Shown: in pieces, positions 10,030 through 17,959 of the stretch | Position numbering within the stretch: position 1 is the stretch's first letter | How the letters are laid out: every line of letters begins with the position of its first letter | From: an uncultured Collinsella sp. | Lineage (GTDB): Bacteria; Actinomycetota; Coriobacteriia; Coriobacteriales; Coriobacteriaceae | Assembly (NCBI GenBank): GCA_902494715.1 | Contig: CABUUJ010000033.1 | Coordinates: forward strand, 1-22,929 | Direction of reading: 5' to 3' | Length of the DNA: 22,929 nucleotides | The notes under the pieces: generated by a model | What the model was told of the DNA's origin: nothing | Databases searched by the model: none | What the model saw: the letters and a program-made list of their open reading frames with translations, nothing else | Program-made: the position numbers and the translations under genes

Positions 10030-11178
10030 TCATTCCCCCTTCCCGATAACGACGTCATTTCCAACGACGGCCGTATCCTTGGTGGTATCGACAGAGCCGA
10101 GCTTCACGCCCTCTTCGACCGTGGAGTTCTCGCCCAAAATAGCGCGGCAGATGTGCGCGCCGCTCTTAACGTGCGCACCCGGCAGCAGCACGGAATCCTC
10201 GACCACGGCGCGCTCCTCGATGATGACATCGGTCGAAAGGATCGAGTGGCGAGCGGTGCCGTAGATCTTGCAGCCGTTGGAGACCAAGCAGTCGTCCAGG
10301 CGACCATCCGGACCAATGTAGTGCGGCGGACGCGTGGTGATGTTGGACATGATGGGGAAGTGCTTGTCAAACAGATCGAACTCGGGGTTGTTGCCCAGCA
10401 GGTCCATCGAGGTCTCGTGGAAGCTGGCGATGGTGCCGACGTCCTTCCAAAAGCCGTGGAACTCGTAGCTGTACAGGCGCTTGCCCTCGCCGAGCAGCTT
10501 GGGGATGATGTCTTTGCCAAAGTCGTGGCTCGAGCGCTGGTCCAGAGCGTCCTCCTCGAGCGCCTCGATCAGCACGTCGGCCGAGAAGATGTAGATGCCC
10601 ATGGAGGCGAGATTCGAATCGGGCTTATCGGGCTTCTCGGTGAACTTGGTGATGCGGCCGTCCTCGGGGTCGGTGGTCAGGATGCCAAAGCGGCTGGCCT
10701 CCTCCCACGGCACGGGCATAACGCTCACCGTGAGGTCGGCGTTGTTCTCAATGTGCGTCTTGAGCATCTTGCGGTAGTCCATGCGATACAGGTGATCGCC
10801 CGAAAGAATCAGGACGTACTTGGGGTCGTTGGCCTTGATGTAGTCGAGGTTTTGCGTAATGGCGTCCGCCGTGCCCGCATACCAGGCGCCACCGGTCTGC
10901 GTCTCGTACGGCGGCAGGATTGACACGCCACCGTCGCGGCTGTCCAGATCCCACGCCTCGCCGGAGCCCACGTAGGCATGCAGCAGGTAGGGGCGATACT
11001 GCGTCAGAACACCCACCGTGTCGATGCCCGAGTTGGAGCAGTTGGAGAGCGAAAAGTCGATAATGCGGAACTTGCCACCAAAGCTAACCGCCGGCTTGGC
11101 GATCTTTTGGGTGAGTGCCCCCAATCGGCTGCCCTGTCCTCCTGCGAGGAGCATCGCGATGCATTCTTTCTTACTCAT
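10030..11178 (-). CDS. glgC: Glucose-1-phosphate adenylyltransferase (catalytic subunit)
   Basis: Makes ADP-glucose from ATP and glucose-1-phosphate, the committed step of glycogen synthesis. The 382 residues match the short Firmicutes-type enzyme. Visible motifs are LLAGGQGSRLGALT (10-23), FGGKFRIIDFSLSNCSNSGI (33-52), the catalytic Asp128 in SGDHLYRMDY, and FTEKP (179-183) with the glucose-1-phosphate-binding Lys182. The C-terminus is a beta-helix. AAGGAGAAATCG directly before the ATG is a strong ribosome binding site. Together with the degenerate GlgD immediately downstream it should form a GlgC/GlgD complex. Confidence 0.97.
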   Translation of the reverse strand: MSKKECIAMLLAGGQGSRLGALTQKIAKPAVSFGGKFRIIDFSLSNCSNSGIDTVGVLTQYRPYLLHAYVGSGEAWDLDSRDGGVSILPPYETQTGGAWYAGTADAITQNLDYIKANDPKYVLILSGDHLYRMDYRKMLKTHIENNADLTVSVMPVPWEEASRFGILTTDPEDGRITKFTEKPDKPDSNLASMGIYIFSADVLIEALEEDALDQRSSHDFGKDIIPKLLGEGKRLYSYEFHGFWKDVGTIASFHETSMDLLGNNPEFDLFDKHFPIMSNITTRPPHYIGPDGRLDDCLVSNGCKIYGTARHSILSTDVIIEERAVVEDSVLLPGAHVKSGAHICRAILGENSTVEEGVKLGSVDTTKDTAVVGNDVVIGKGE

Positions 11179-11217
11179 CGATTTCTCCTTCTGTCATCGA
11201 TGTTTCTAACCCATTAG

Positions 11218-11248
11218 CGGTGGGCACGGCGCCTGGTCGCGCCCACCG
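11218..11248 (-). promoter_or_regulatory. Intercistronic hairpin between glgP and glgC
   Basis: An 11-base stem with one mismatch (CGGTGGGCACG with CGCGCCCACCG) and a 9-base loop lies in the 104-base gap between glgP and glgC. No T-run follows on the minus strand. It probably stabilises or divides the message rather than ending it. Confidence 0.45.
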
Positions 11249-11282
11249 AATAATGCCGTGCGGCAAAGGGAGCTCGCGGCCT

Positions 11283-13709
11283 TTAAGCGTGCCAGATCTC
11301 GTCGCGGTACTCGCGAATGGTGCGGTCGCTCGAGAACCAGCCGCTCGAGGCGGTGTTGAGCAGTGCCTTGCGGTTCCAGGTCTCCTGGTCGCCGTAGCTG
11401 CCCGTGAGCTTCTCCCAGGCGTCGACGTAGCTGCGGAAATCGGCCATGACCAGGTCGGGGTCGTTGTTGTTCATGAGCTCGTTATAGATGCTCTCGAAGT
11501 TGCCCGAAAGACCCGCAAAGGTGTTGTCCTTGAGCTCGTCCATCACGCGGCCCAGACGCTCGCGATCGTTGTTGAGCGTATCCCACGCAAAGTAGCTGTT
11601 CGATGCCCAGAGCTGCTCGACCTCGGGAGCGGTCAGGCCAAAGATGGCCTCGTTCTCGCGGCCGGCCAGGTCGGCGATCTCGATGTTGGCGCCGTCGAGG
11701 GTGCCCAGCGTAATGGCGCCGTTCATCATGAGCTTCATGTTGGACGTGCCCGAGGCCTCCTTGCCGGCCGTGGAGATCTGTTCCGAGATCTCGGCGGCGG
11801 GGTAGATGAGCTGGGCATTGCTCACGCGGAAGTTAGGGATAAAGCAGACCTTCATGACCTCGTTGACGCGGGCGTCGTTGTTGATGACCTCGGCCACGGA
11901 GTTAATGAGGCGGATGGTCTCCTTGGCGAAGGTGTAGCTCGAGGCGGCCTTGCCGCTAAAGATGAAGGTCGTCGGCGTCACGTGGAAGTTGGGATCCGCG
12001 ATGCGACGGTTGTAGATGTCCATCACCTTCATGATGTTCATGAGCTGGCGCTTATAGGCATGGAAGCGCTTAACCTGAACATCGAAGACGGTGTTGGGGT
12101 CGATGACCAGACCGGTCTCGGCCTTAACGTAGGCGGCCAGACGCTCCTTGTTGGCGCGCTTGGAGGCACCCACGGCCTTCAGGAACTCGGTGTCGTTCTG
12201 GAACTCCTTGAGCTTCTCCAACTCAAAGGCGTCCTTGAGCCAGCCATCGCCAATGGCCTCGGTCACGAGCTTGGCGTAGGTGGGGTTGGCCTCGGCAAAG
12301 AAGCGACGGTGCGAGATGCCATTGGTCTTGTTGTTGAACTTTTCGGGCGTCAGGGCATAGAAGTCCTTGAGCACAATGTTCTTGATGATGTCGGAGTGAA
12401 TCTTTGCCACGCCGTTGACGCTGTGGCTGCAGATCACGGACAGGTTGGCCATGCGAATCTCGCCGTCCCACAGAATGGCGGTCTGGCGCAGGCGCTCCTG
12501 CCAGCCCTCCTGCGTTGTGTCGAACGACTCGTGCCAACGACGGCTGATCTCGTCGATGATCTGGTACACGCGGGGGAGGAGCTTGGAGAACGTGCCGATG
12601 GGCCACTTCTCCAGAGCCTCGGGCAGAATGGTGTGATTGGTGTAGCTCACGACCTGCGTCACGATGTTCCAGGCGTCGTCCCACTCGAGCTTCTTCTCGT
12701 CGATGAGGATACGCATGAGTTCGGGGCCGCACATGGCGGGGTGCGTGTCGTTGGTGTGGATGGCCACAAACTGCGGCAGCAGGTCCCAGCTCTCGCCGTG
12801 CTCCTTCTCAAAGGTGTCGAGCAGGCTGTAGATGCCGGCCGAAACAAACAGGTACTCCTGCTTCAGGCGCAGCAGACGGCCGTGCTCACCGGCGTCGTTG
12901 GGGTAGAGGATGGCGCTGATGGCCTCGGCCTCGGCGCGCTCGGCGTCGGCCAGGGCGTAGTCGCCGCGGTTGAAGGCCTCGAGGTCAAAGTGCTCCTCGA
13001 CCGGCTCGGCGGCCCAGACGCGCAGCTTGTTGACGGTCTCGCCGGCATAGCCCACAACGGGAATGTCATAAGGGACGGCCAGGATGTCCTGCGTGTCCAC
13101 CGTGCGGTAGAACGTGCGGCCGTTCTCCTCAAAGCCCTCAACATGGCCACCAAACTTAATGGTCACGGCCTTGTCCTGACGACGGACCTCCCAGGGATAG
13201 CCGTGGGTGAGCCACTCATCGGTGGCTTCGACCTGGCTGCCGTTGACAATCTCCTGCTTAAACAGGCCGTAGCGGTAGCGCATGCCGTTGCCGTAGCCTG
13301 CAATGCCCTCGGCTGCCATGGAATCCAGGAAGCATGCGGCCAGACGGCCCAGGCCACCGTTGCCCAGCGCCGGATCGGGCTCCTGGTTCTCGATGACGGA
13401 AAGGTCGAAGCCCATGTCGTCGAGCGCCTCGGCGACCATGTCGCGCACGCCAAAGTTGAGCAGGTAGTTGTCGAGCAAGCGGCCGATCAAAAACTCGATC
13501 GAGAAGTAGTACACGCGCTTTTTGCCCTCAGCGGTGGCACGGGCGTCACTCTTGGTGGCAACGGTGCGCGCCTTCTCGGCCACGAGCTTGGCCAGGGCGT
13601 TAAAGCGGTCCAGGTTGCTGGCGGCCTCGACGCTCTTGCCGCTAATGCTCATGACGGCATCGCGATAGAGCTCGGTAAACTCCTGCTTGTTGTCGAAGAT
13701 CTTATTCAT
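11283..13709 (-). CDS. glgP: Glycogen/maltodextrin phosphorylase
   Basis: GT35 enzyme that releases glucose-1-phosphate from the ends of glycogen or maltodextrin, using pyridoxal phosphate. The protein has 808 residues, a normal family length. Signatures include YYFSIEFLIGRLLDNYLLN (67-85), NGGLGRLAACFLDS (117-130), THGYPWE (168-174), AIHTNDTHPA (316-325) and the cofactor site EASGTSNMKLMMNGA (651-665) with the pyridoxal-phosphate lysine at 659. GGAAAGGAACGT before the ATG is a good ribosome binding site. It lies between glgB and glgC on the same strand, so a degradative enzyme is placed in the same operon as synthesis. The long antisense open frame over it is a composition artefact. Confidence 0.97.
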   Translation of the reverse strand: MNKIFDNKQEFTELYRDAVMSISGKSVEAASNLDRFNALAKLVAEKARTVATKSDARATAEGKKRVYYFSIEFLIGRLLDNYLLNFGVRDMVAEALDDMGFDLSVIENQEPDPALGNGGLGRLAACFLDSMAAEGIAGYGNGMRYRYGLFKQEIVNGSQVEATDEWLTHGYPWEVRRQDKAVTIKFGGHVEGFEENGRTFYRTVDTQDILAVPYDIPVVGYAGETVNKLRVWAAEPVEEHFDLEAFNRGDYALADAERAEAEAISAILYPNDAGEHGRLLRLKQEYLFVSAGIYSLLDTFEKEHGESWDLLPQFVAIHTNDTHPAMCGPELMRILIDEKKLEWDDAWNIVTQVVSYTNHTILPEALEKWPIGTFSKLLPRVYQIIDEISRRWHESFDTTQEGWQERLRQTAILWDGEIRMANLSVICSHSVNGVAKIHSDIIKNIVLKDFYALTPEKFNNKTNGISHRRFFAEANPTYAKLVTEAIGDGWLKDAFELEKLKEFQNDTEFLKAVGASKRANKERLAAYVKAETGLVIDPNTVFDVQVKRFHAYKRQLMNIMKVMDIYNRRIADPNFHVTPTTFIFSGKAASSYTFAKETIRLINSVAEVINNDARVNEVMKVCFIPNFRVSNAQLIYPAAEISEQISTAGKEASGTSNMKLMMNGAITLGTLDGANIEIADLAGRENEAIFGLTAPEVEQLWASNSYFAWDTLNNDRERLGRVMDELKDNTFAGLSGNFESIYNELMNNNDPDLVMADFRSYVDAWEKLTGSYGDQETWNRKALLNTASSGWFSSDRTIREYRDEIWHA

Positions 13710-13763
13710 ACGTTCCTTTCCCCCGGGGATGTTTCTCCCGGAACGGTTATGACTTGTATCCTA

Positions 13764-13778
13764 CGCCCCGGCGGGGCG
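13764..13778 (-). promoter_or_regulatory. Short GC hairpin between glgB and glgP
   Basis: CGCCCC-GGC-GGGGCG is a 6-base perfect inverted repeat in the 94-base gap between glgB and glgP. It is small and lacks a T tail. It may help stabilise the 3' end of glgB. I see no clear internal promoter in the gap. Confidence 0.3.
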
Positions 13779-13803
13779 GGTAATTACATTGGTAACGCCT
13801 TTG

Positions 13804-16065
13804 TTACGCTTCCTTGCTGGATGCCTTAACAGCAGCTGTCTTGGCCTTGGGAGCAGCCTTTTTGGTGGCCGCCTTCTTGGCCGTGGTGGACTTGGCTGAA
13901 GCCTTGGCAGCGGGCTTGGCAGCCTTCGCCTTGGCCGGAGCCTTCTTGGCAGCCGCGGGCTTGGGCTTTACCGAGGACGTGCGCTTGCGCGTCGCCTTCT
14001 TGGGGGCCTCATCCACGGGCGGCTTGTAGCTACTGGGACCGCGGCGTTTAAGCACCACGCCTGCCAGGCCGGGCACCTTCATCTCGATAGAGTCCATCTG
14101 CCCGTTCCAGGGATAGGGCTCGCTCGAGCAGGTGTAGGGTTCCTCGCCGGCATAGCCGCTGCCGCCAAACTCGGGACGGTCGGAATCGAAGATGACCTCC
14201 CAGTCACCCTCGCGCGGCACGCCCACACGGAAGCTCTCGTAGCTCGCCGGGTCAAAGTTGATCAGGATCACCAGGTCGTCGTCAATGTCCTCGCCCTGGC
14301 GCACAAAGCTCACGATGGACTGCTTAGAGTTGTCCGCGTCGATCCAGGTAAAGCCATCGTCGGTGTAGCTGCGCTCGTACAGGGCGGGCTCGGCGGTGTA
14401 CAGGTGGTTGAGCGCCTTAATAAACGCCTGATGATGCTTGTGAGTCTCATACTCCTCGGTCAGGAACCACTGGATGGACTCGTAGTAGCGCCACTCAATA
14501 AACTGGCCGATCTCGTTGCCCATAAAGTTGAGCTTGGCACCGGGGTGCGTCATCTGGTAGAAGGCCAGCGTGCGCAGGCCGGCAAACTGACGCCACCAGT
14601 CGCCCGGCATGCGGCCGATGAGCGAGCACTTGCCGTGCACGACCTCGTCGTGGCTCAGCGGGCAAATGAAGTTCTCGGTAAAGGCGTACATGATGGAAAA
14701 CGTGAGCAGGCCGTGGTTGCCGGGACGCCACGGAAAATCGGTCTGCATGTAGTGCAGGGTGTCGTTCATCCAGCCCATGTCCCACTTGTAGTGGAAGCCC
14801 AGGCCGCCGTCCTGCGGCGGATAGGTCACGAGCGGCCACGCGGTGGACTCCTCGGCCATCATCATAACGTCGGGGTAGTGCGCCTCCACAGCGCAGTTGA
14901 CCTGGCGGATAAACGCGCTGGCGTCAAGATCCTCTTCGGTACCGTATTTGTTGAACTTCCTTTGTCCCGGATCGTCGATGCCAAAGTTGAGGTACAGCAT
15001 GCTGGACACGCCGTCCATGCGAATGCCGTCCACATGGAAGTTCTCGAGCCAGTACAGCACGTTGGAGACCAGGAAGGAGCGAACCTCGCCGCGGGCGAAG
15101 TCAAACTTGTGCGTGCCCCAGTTGGGGTGAATCTCGTGCTCAAACAGCATGTGGCCGTTAAAGGTGGCAAGGCCGTGGGAGTCGGCGCAAAAACCGCCAG
15201 GCACCCAGTCCATGATCACGCCAATGCCGGCCTCGTGGCACGCATCGATAAAGTGCATGAGCTGCTGCGGGTTGCCGTAGCGCGACGTGGCGGCGTAGTA
15301 GCCGGTCGTCTGGTAGCCCCAGGAGCCGTCGAAAGGATGCTCCATAAGCGGCATGACCTCGATGTGCGTGTAGCCCATGTCGCGCACGTAGTCCACGAGC
15401 TCTACCGACAGGTCGTCGTAGGTGTAAAACTCGCCGCGCTGCGCGGGGAAGGGGTCCATGGGGCCGGGGTAGTTGCCGTACTCGTCGGGTTCGCCCTGCG
15501 GCGCATCGCCGTGGCGCTTCCACGAGCCAATATGAACCTCGTAGATGTTGAGCGGCTGCGACATGTGGTTATGGCTGGCACGTCTCTTGAGCCAAGCCGC
15601 ATCGTTCCACTGGTAGCCATCGAGGGTCCACAGCACGCTCGCGGTACCCGGAGGGCACTCGGCCTTAAAGGCGTACGGATCGGCCTTGTAGAGCTTTTCG
15701 CCCTCGTTGGTCTCGATGAGATACTTATAGAGCTGGCCCTGCTCGGCGCCAGGAATAAAGCCTTCCCAAATAGCGCTCGTATGCACGGGCACCAGCGGGT
15801 TGGCTTGCTCATCCCAGTCGTTAAATTCACCAATGACATGGACGCTCTTAACGTCGGGCGCCCAAACGCAAAAACGCCAGCCACGCGTACGGTTCTGCGT
15901 GTCGGGATGCGCGCCCATCTTTTCCCAGCTGCGCTCCCACGTACCGATGCCAAACAGGTAGACATCGTCTTTGGTGAGCTCCGGTGCGTGCGGGGCGGCT
16001 TTACGGGTAGCAGGCTTTTTGGTTGCTGGCTTTAGCTTTGTATCGCTCACGTTTGATCCCATCAT
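13804..16065 (-). CDS. glgB: 1,4-alpha-glucan branching enzyme with basic N- and C-terminal extensions
   Basis: GH13 branching enzyme that creates alpha-1,6 links in glycogen. With the ATG at 16065 it has 753 residues. ATG 16062 and GTG 16050 (with GGGA 6 bases upstream) are possible alternative starts, because no strong ribosome binding site precedes 16065. Residues 5-30 are Lys/Ala/Pro-rich. A CBM48-like domain follows (WRFCVWAPDVKSVHVIGEFN, 63-82), then the catalytic barrel with nucleophile Asp351 (GIRMDGVSSM), acid/base Glu405 (MMAEEST) and Asp473 (LSHDEVVHGK). The all-beta C domain ends near 675. Residues 685-753 are an H1-like tail of Ala/Lys repeats that contains TRKRT (692-696), a motif also found in the GlgA tail. 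It is the first gene of the glg series, preceded by a regulated-looking promoter. Confidence 0.95.
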   Translation of the reverse strand: MMGSNVSDTKLKPATKKPATRKAAPHAPELTKDDVYLFGIGTWERSWEKMGAHPDTQNRTRGWRFCVWAPDVKSVHVIGEFNDWDEQANPLVPVHTSAIWEGFIPGAEQGQLYKYLIETNEGEKLYKADPYAFKAECPPGTASVLWTLDGYQWNDAAWLKRRASHNHMSQPLNIYEVHIGSWKRHGDAPQGEPDEYGNYPGPMDPFPAQRGEFYTYDDLSVELVDYVRDMGYTHIEVMPLMEHPFDGSWGYQTTGYYAATSRYGNPQQLMHFIDACHEAGIGVIMDWVPGGFCADSHGLATFNGHMLFEHEIHPNWGTHKFDFARGEVRSFLVSNVLYWLENFHVDGIRMDGVSSMLYLNFGIDDPGQRKFNKYGTEEDLDASAFIRQVNCAVEAHYPDVMMMAEESTAWPLVTYPPQDGGLGFHYKWDMGWMNDTLHYMQTDFPWRPGNHGLLTFSIMYAFTENFICPLSHDEVVHGKCSLIGRMPGDWWRQFAGLRTLAFYQMTHPGAKLNFMGNEIGQFIEWRYYESIQWFLTEEYETHKHHQAFIKALNHLYTAEPALYERSYTDDGFTWIDADNSKQSIVSFVRQGEDIDDDLVILINFDPASYESFRVGVPREGDWEVIFDSDRPEFGGSGYAGEEPYTCSSEPYPWNGQMDSIEMKVPGLAGVVLKRRGPSSYKPPVDEAPKKATRKRTSSVKPKPAAAKKAPAKAKAAKPAAKASAKSTTAKKAATKKAAPKAKTAAVKASSKEA

Positions 16066-16150
16066 GACGCGGCAGCGTGTTGCCTTGGTGACTAGATGCG
16101 AAAGGTCCAAGGCTGCACGAATCGAAGGGACGGCGATAGTTCTATGATTC

Positions 16151-16176
16151 GTTCCACCTCGCGTGCTCGGTGGAAC
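16151..16176. promoter_or_regulatory. Inverted repeat in the glgB leader
   Basis: GTTCCACC and GGTGGAAC form a perfect 8-base inverted repeat around a 10-base centre, 86 bases upstream of the glgB start. It lies downstream of the proposed glgB promoter and could be an mRNA hairpin or a second protein-binding site. Confidence 0.4.
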
Positions 16177-16262
16177 TTTCGGCAAAAACTACGATAACAC
16201 CTGTACGTTACTTTTATGAACGAAAGAGGATTTGCGGTGGCGTTTAATCGGTAAGCGCCATG

Positions 16263-16292
16263 TTTATACCACTTGCAGAATTGCCGTGGTAA
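16263..16292 (-). promoter_or_regulatory. Proposed glgB operon promoter
   Basis: On the minus strand TTACCA (16287-16292) is followed after 18 bases by TATAAA (16263-16268), with TGG directly before the -10 as an extended element. It points toward glgB and leaves a leader of about 190 bases. The -35 lies inside the palindrome at 16287-16312, which suggests repression by a bound regulator. Confidence 0.45.
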
Positions 16293-16312
16293 AACTCTTG
16301 ACAGTTTTACCA
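16287..16312. promoter_or_regulatory. Palindromic operator in the glgB/HAD divergent region
   Basis: TGGTAAAAC (16287-16295) and GTTTTACCA (16304-16312) are perfect inverted half-sites 8 bases apart. The centre contains TTGACA (16298-16303), which could serve as a plus-strand -35. The half-site recurs at 16343-16359 and upstream of the GH13-GH77 gene. This is a plausible operator controlling both divergent transcripts. Confidence 0.55.
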
Positions 16313-16335
16313 ATTAGCGTTTCTAGATTGTTGGG

Positions 16336-16364
16336 TTGACGTTTGGTAAAACGTTTTTAGCAGG
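16336..16364 (+). promoter_or_regulatory. Proposed HAD-gene promoter with embedded operator-like site
   Basis: TTGACG (16336-16341) is a good -35. A weak -10 such as TAGCAG follows at 16-base spacing. The spacer holds TTGGTAAAACGTTTTTA (16343-16359), which matches the site upstream of the GH13-GH77 gene at 15 of 17 positions. An operator between -35 and -10 fits repression by a LacI-type protein. Confidence 0.4.
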
Positions 16365-16396
16365 TTGTTTACCCTTTGACATCGAAAGGCTCGTTT

Positions 16397-17086
16397 ATGG
16401 ACCACACCGCTGCCTCAAGTGTTGCTTTTATTTTCGATTGCGACGGCACACTGGTTAATAGCACCCCCGTTTGGGCCTATGCCCAGCCCGAGTTATTGCA
16501 CCGCCACGGAGTTGACGTGACGGTCGACGATTTTGCCCAGTTTGAGCATTTGTCGCTCGAGGACGAGTGCCAGGCCTACCACGACATCTGGGGCATTGGC
16601 GAAAATGGCGAAGAGCTCTACCGCGAGCTGAGCGACATCCTGATCGATGGTTACTCCAAGGTGCCGCCCCGTGAGGGTCTGCTGACGTTTTTGGAGCAGG
16701 CGAAGGCTGCCGGCATTGCCATGTGCGTTGCCACGTCCACGCCAGCTGAGCTGGTTACGTCTGCGCTTGCGGGTGCTGGCCTCGATGCCTACATGGAGCT
16801 TGTGACCACCACGGGCGAGGCGGGGCGCTCCAAGCAGTTCCCCGATGTGTACGAGCTGGCGCTGCGCCGTCTGGAAGAGCGTCATGGGCATAAGTTTGAG
16901 CGCGCGTGGGTGTTTGAGGACGCCGTCTTTGGCCTTAAGAGCTCTGGCACCGCCGGCTTTAAGCGCGTGGGCATCTATGACTCGCTCGGTCGCATGGAGC
17001 GCGACGACGTGCGCGACAACTGCGAGATCTTTATCGATAGCTATGAAGACCTGAATCTGGCCCGCGTGCTTGCGTTTGAGGGATAG
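16397..17086 (+). CDS. HAD-superfamily phosphatase/phosphomutase-like hydrolase
   Basis: A cytosolic HAD hydrolase of the beta-phosphoglucomutase/phosphoglycolate-phosphatase-like subgroup; its substrate is unknown. The start is ATG 16397 with GAAAGG 7 bases upstream, preferred over a TTG seven codons earlier. The protein has 229 residues. Motif I is FDCDGTLVNS with nucleophile Asp14 and Asp16. A helical cap follows at about 25-90. Motif II is VATST (111-115), motif III is Lys146 in RSKQFPD, and motif IV is VFEDAVFGLKS with Glu174 and Asp175 for magnesium. It is divergent from the glg operon and shares its control region, so a sugar-phosphate substrate linked to glycogen turnover is possible (inference). 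Thiamine pyrophosphokinase follows after 9 bases. Confidence 0.88.
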   Translation: MDHTAASSVAFIFDCDGTLVNSTPVWAYAQPELLHRHGVDVTVDDFAQFEHLSLEDECQAYHDIWGIGENGEELYRELSDILIDGYSKVPPREGLLTFLEQAKAAGIAMCVATSTPAELVTSALAGAGLDAYMELVTTTGEAGRSKQFPDVYELALRRLEERHGHKFERAWVFEDAVFGLKSSGTAGFKRVGIYDSLGRMERDDVRDNCEIFIDSYEDLNLARVLAFEG

Positions 17087-17095
17087 GCGAGAGCT

Positions 17096-17764
17096 GTGGC
17101 TTGCAAGGTATTAGTGGTCTGTGGTTCGCCCGTGGTGGCGAGTGCGGATTTGCTGCGTCGACTGGCAGGGGAGTGCGACCACGTTGTCGCCGTGGACCGC
17201 GGGCTCGACGCGCTGCTGGGCGCAGGGCTGGGCTGCGACGTGTATGTAGGAGATGCTGACACGGTGAGCGACGCGGGTCGCGCATTGGTCGATGCCGCCG
17301 AGGCCTTTGAGGTAGAGCGTCACGACCCTTACAAGGACTATACAGATCTGGCGCTGGCGCTCGATTCCGTTCGCCGTCGGTGGCCGGGTGCCGAAGTGGT
17401 TGCGACCTGCGCTACCGGCGGCCGTCCCGACATGGCCCTATCCGTACTGGGGTTGCTCGCAGGCTACGAGGATGCCCCCATCTGGATCGAAGAAGACGAC
17501 GTGACGACCAGAATCCTGCACCAGGACGAGACCTGGACCATCGAAAACGCCGAAGGCAAAACCTTCTCCATCATCGCTATAGCTCCCAACACAGAGATAA
17601 GCGAACACGGTCTAGAGTGGGAACTAGATCACAGCCCCCTGGGCCTGCTAGCCGACACGGGCATTAGCAATATAGTCCGATCCACCGCAGAGATCGAAGT
17701 CCATACCGGCACTGCAATAGCGTATTTGCTGCATCAGGGTTTTATCGGGACGGTGGGCGAGTAG
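17096..17764 (+). CDS. thiN: Thiamine pyrophosphokinase
   Basis: Transfers pyrophosphate from ATP to thiamine to form the cofactor thiamine diphosphate. The protein has 222 residues with a GTG start and GGCGAGAG upstream. Family motifs appear in order: AVDRGLDALL (32-41), YVGDADTVSD (50-59, the GDxDS-type metal site), PYKDYTDLALAL (78-89) and ATGGRPDMAL (106-115). The C-terminal half is the beta-sandwich thiamine-binding domain. It lies 9 bases after the HAD gene and is probably co-transcribed with it. No terminator is seen before the tRNA promoter. Confidence 0.92.
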   Translation: MACKVLVVCGSPVVASADLLRRLAGECDHVVAVDRGLDALLGAGLGCDVYVGDADTVSDAGRALVDAAEAFEVERHDPYKDYTDLALALDSVRRRWPGAEVVATCATGGRPDMALSVLGLLAGYEDAPIWIEEDDVTTRILHQDETWTIENAEGKTFSIIAIAPNTEISEHGLEWELDHSPLGLLADTGISNIVRSTAEIEVHTGTAIAYLLHQGFIGTVGE

Positions 17765-17803
17765 GAAAAACCGTAAGTGCGAGAAGCAATTGTAAAAAAC
17801 TTC

Positions 17804-17832
17804 TTGCACAACCAAGAATCTTCCCCTATAGT
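17804..17832 (+). promoter_or_regulatory. Promoter of tRNA-Ala
   Basis: TTGCAC (17804-17809) and TATAGT (17827-17832) are spaced by exactly 17 bases, and the -10 ends 13 bases before the mature tRNA. This is a strong sigma-70-type promoter. Confidence 0.8.
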
Positions 17833-17845
17833 ATCTCCTCGTCAC

Positions 17846-17921
17846 GGGGGCGTAGCTCAGCTGGGAGAGCGCTTGACTGGCAGTCAAGAGGTCAGGGGTT
17901 CGATCCCCCTCGTCTCCACCA
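17846..17921 (+). tRNA. tRNA-Ala, anticodon GGC
   Basis: A 76-base cloverleaf with encoded CCA. The acceptor stem is GGGGGCG with CGTCTCC and includes the G3-U70 wobble pair, the main alanine identity element. The D-arm contains AGCTCAGCTGGGAGAGC. The anticodon stem CTTGA/TCAAG encloses CTGGCAG with anticodon GGC, which reads GCC. The T-arm is AGGGG-TTCGATC-CCCCT, and the discriminator base is A. It sits between the conserved region and the polysaccharide cluster. Confidence 0.97.
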
Positions 17922-17932
17922 TCGTGAATCAG

Positions 17933-17955
17933 AACCACCCTTAAAAAGGGTGGTT
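17933..17955 (+). terminator. Terminator of tRNA-Ala
   Basis: AACCACCCTT and AAGGGTGGTT form a perfect 10-base stem with a 3-base loop, starting 12 bases after the CCA end. The tail TTGCTCTT is moderately T-rich. Confidence 0.8.
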
Positions 17956-17959
17956 TGCT

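Noticed and set aside
11115..13829. 904-codon plus-strand open frame
   Set aside because: It is antisense to glgP, whose motifs, ribosome binding site and length are all convincing. The frame is open because of GC-rich codon bias and shows no recognisable domain.
14404..16035. 543-codon plus-strand open frame
   Set aside because: Antisense shadow of glgB, without motifs or a ribosome binding site.
16066..16185. 40-residue N-terminal extension of GlgB from a TTG
   Set aside because: No ribosome binding site, a rare start codon, and it would overlap the inverted repeat at 16151-16176. A start at 16065 or 16050 is more likely.
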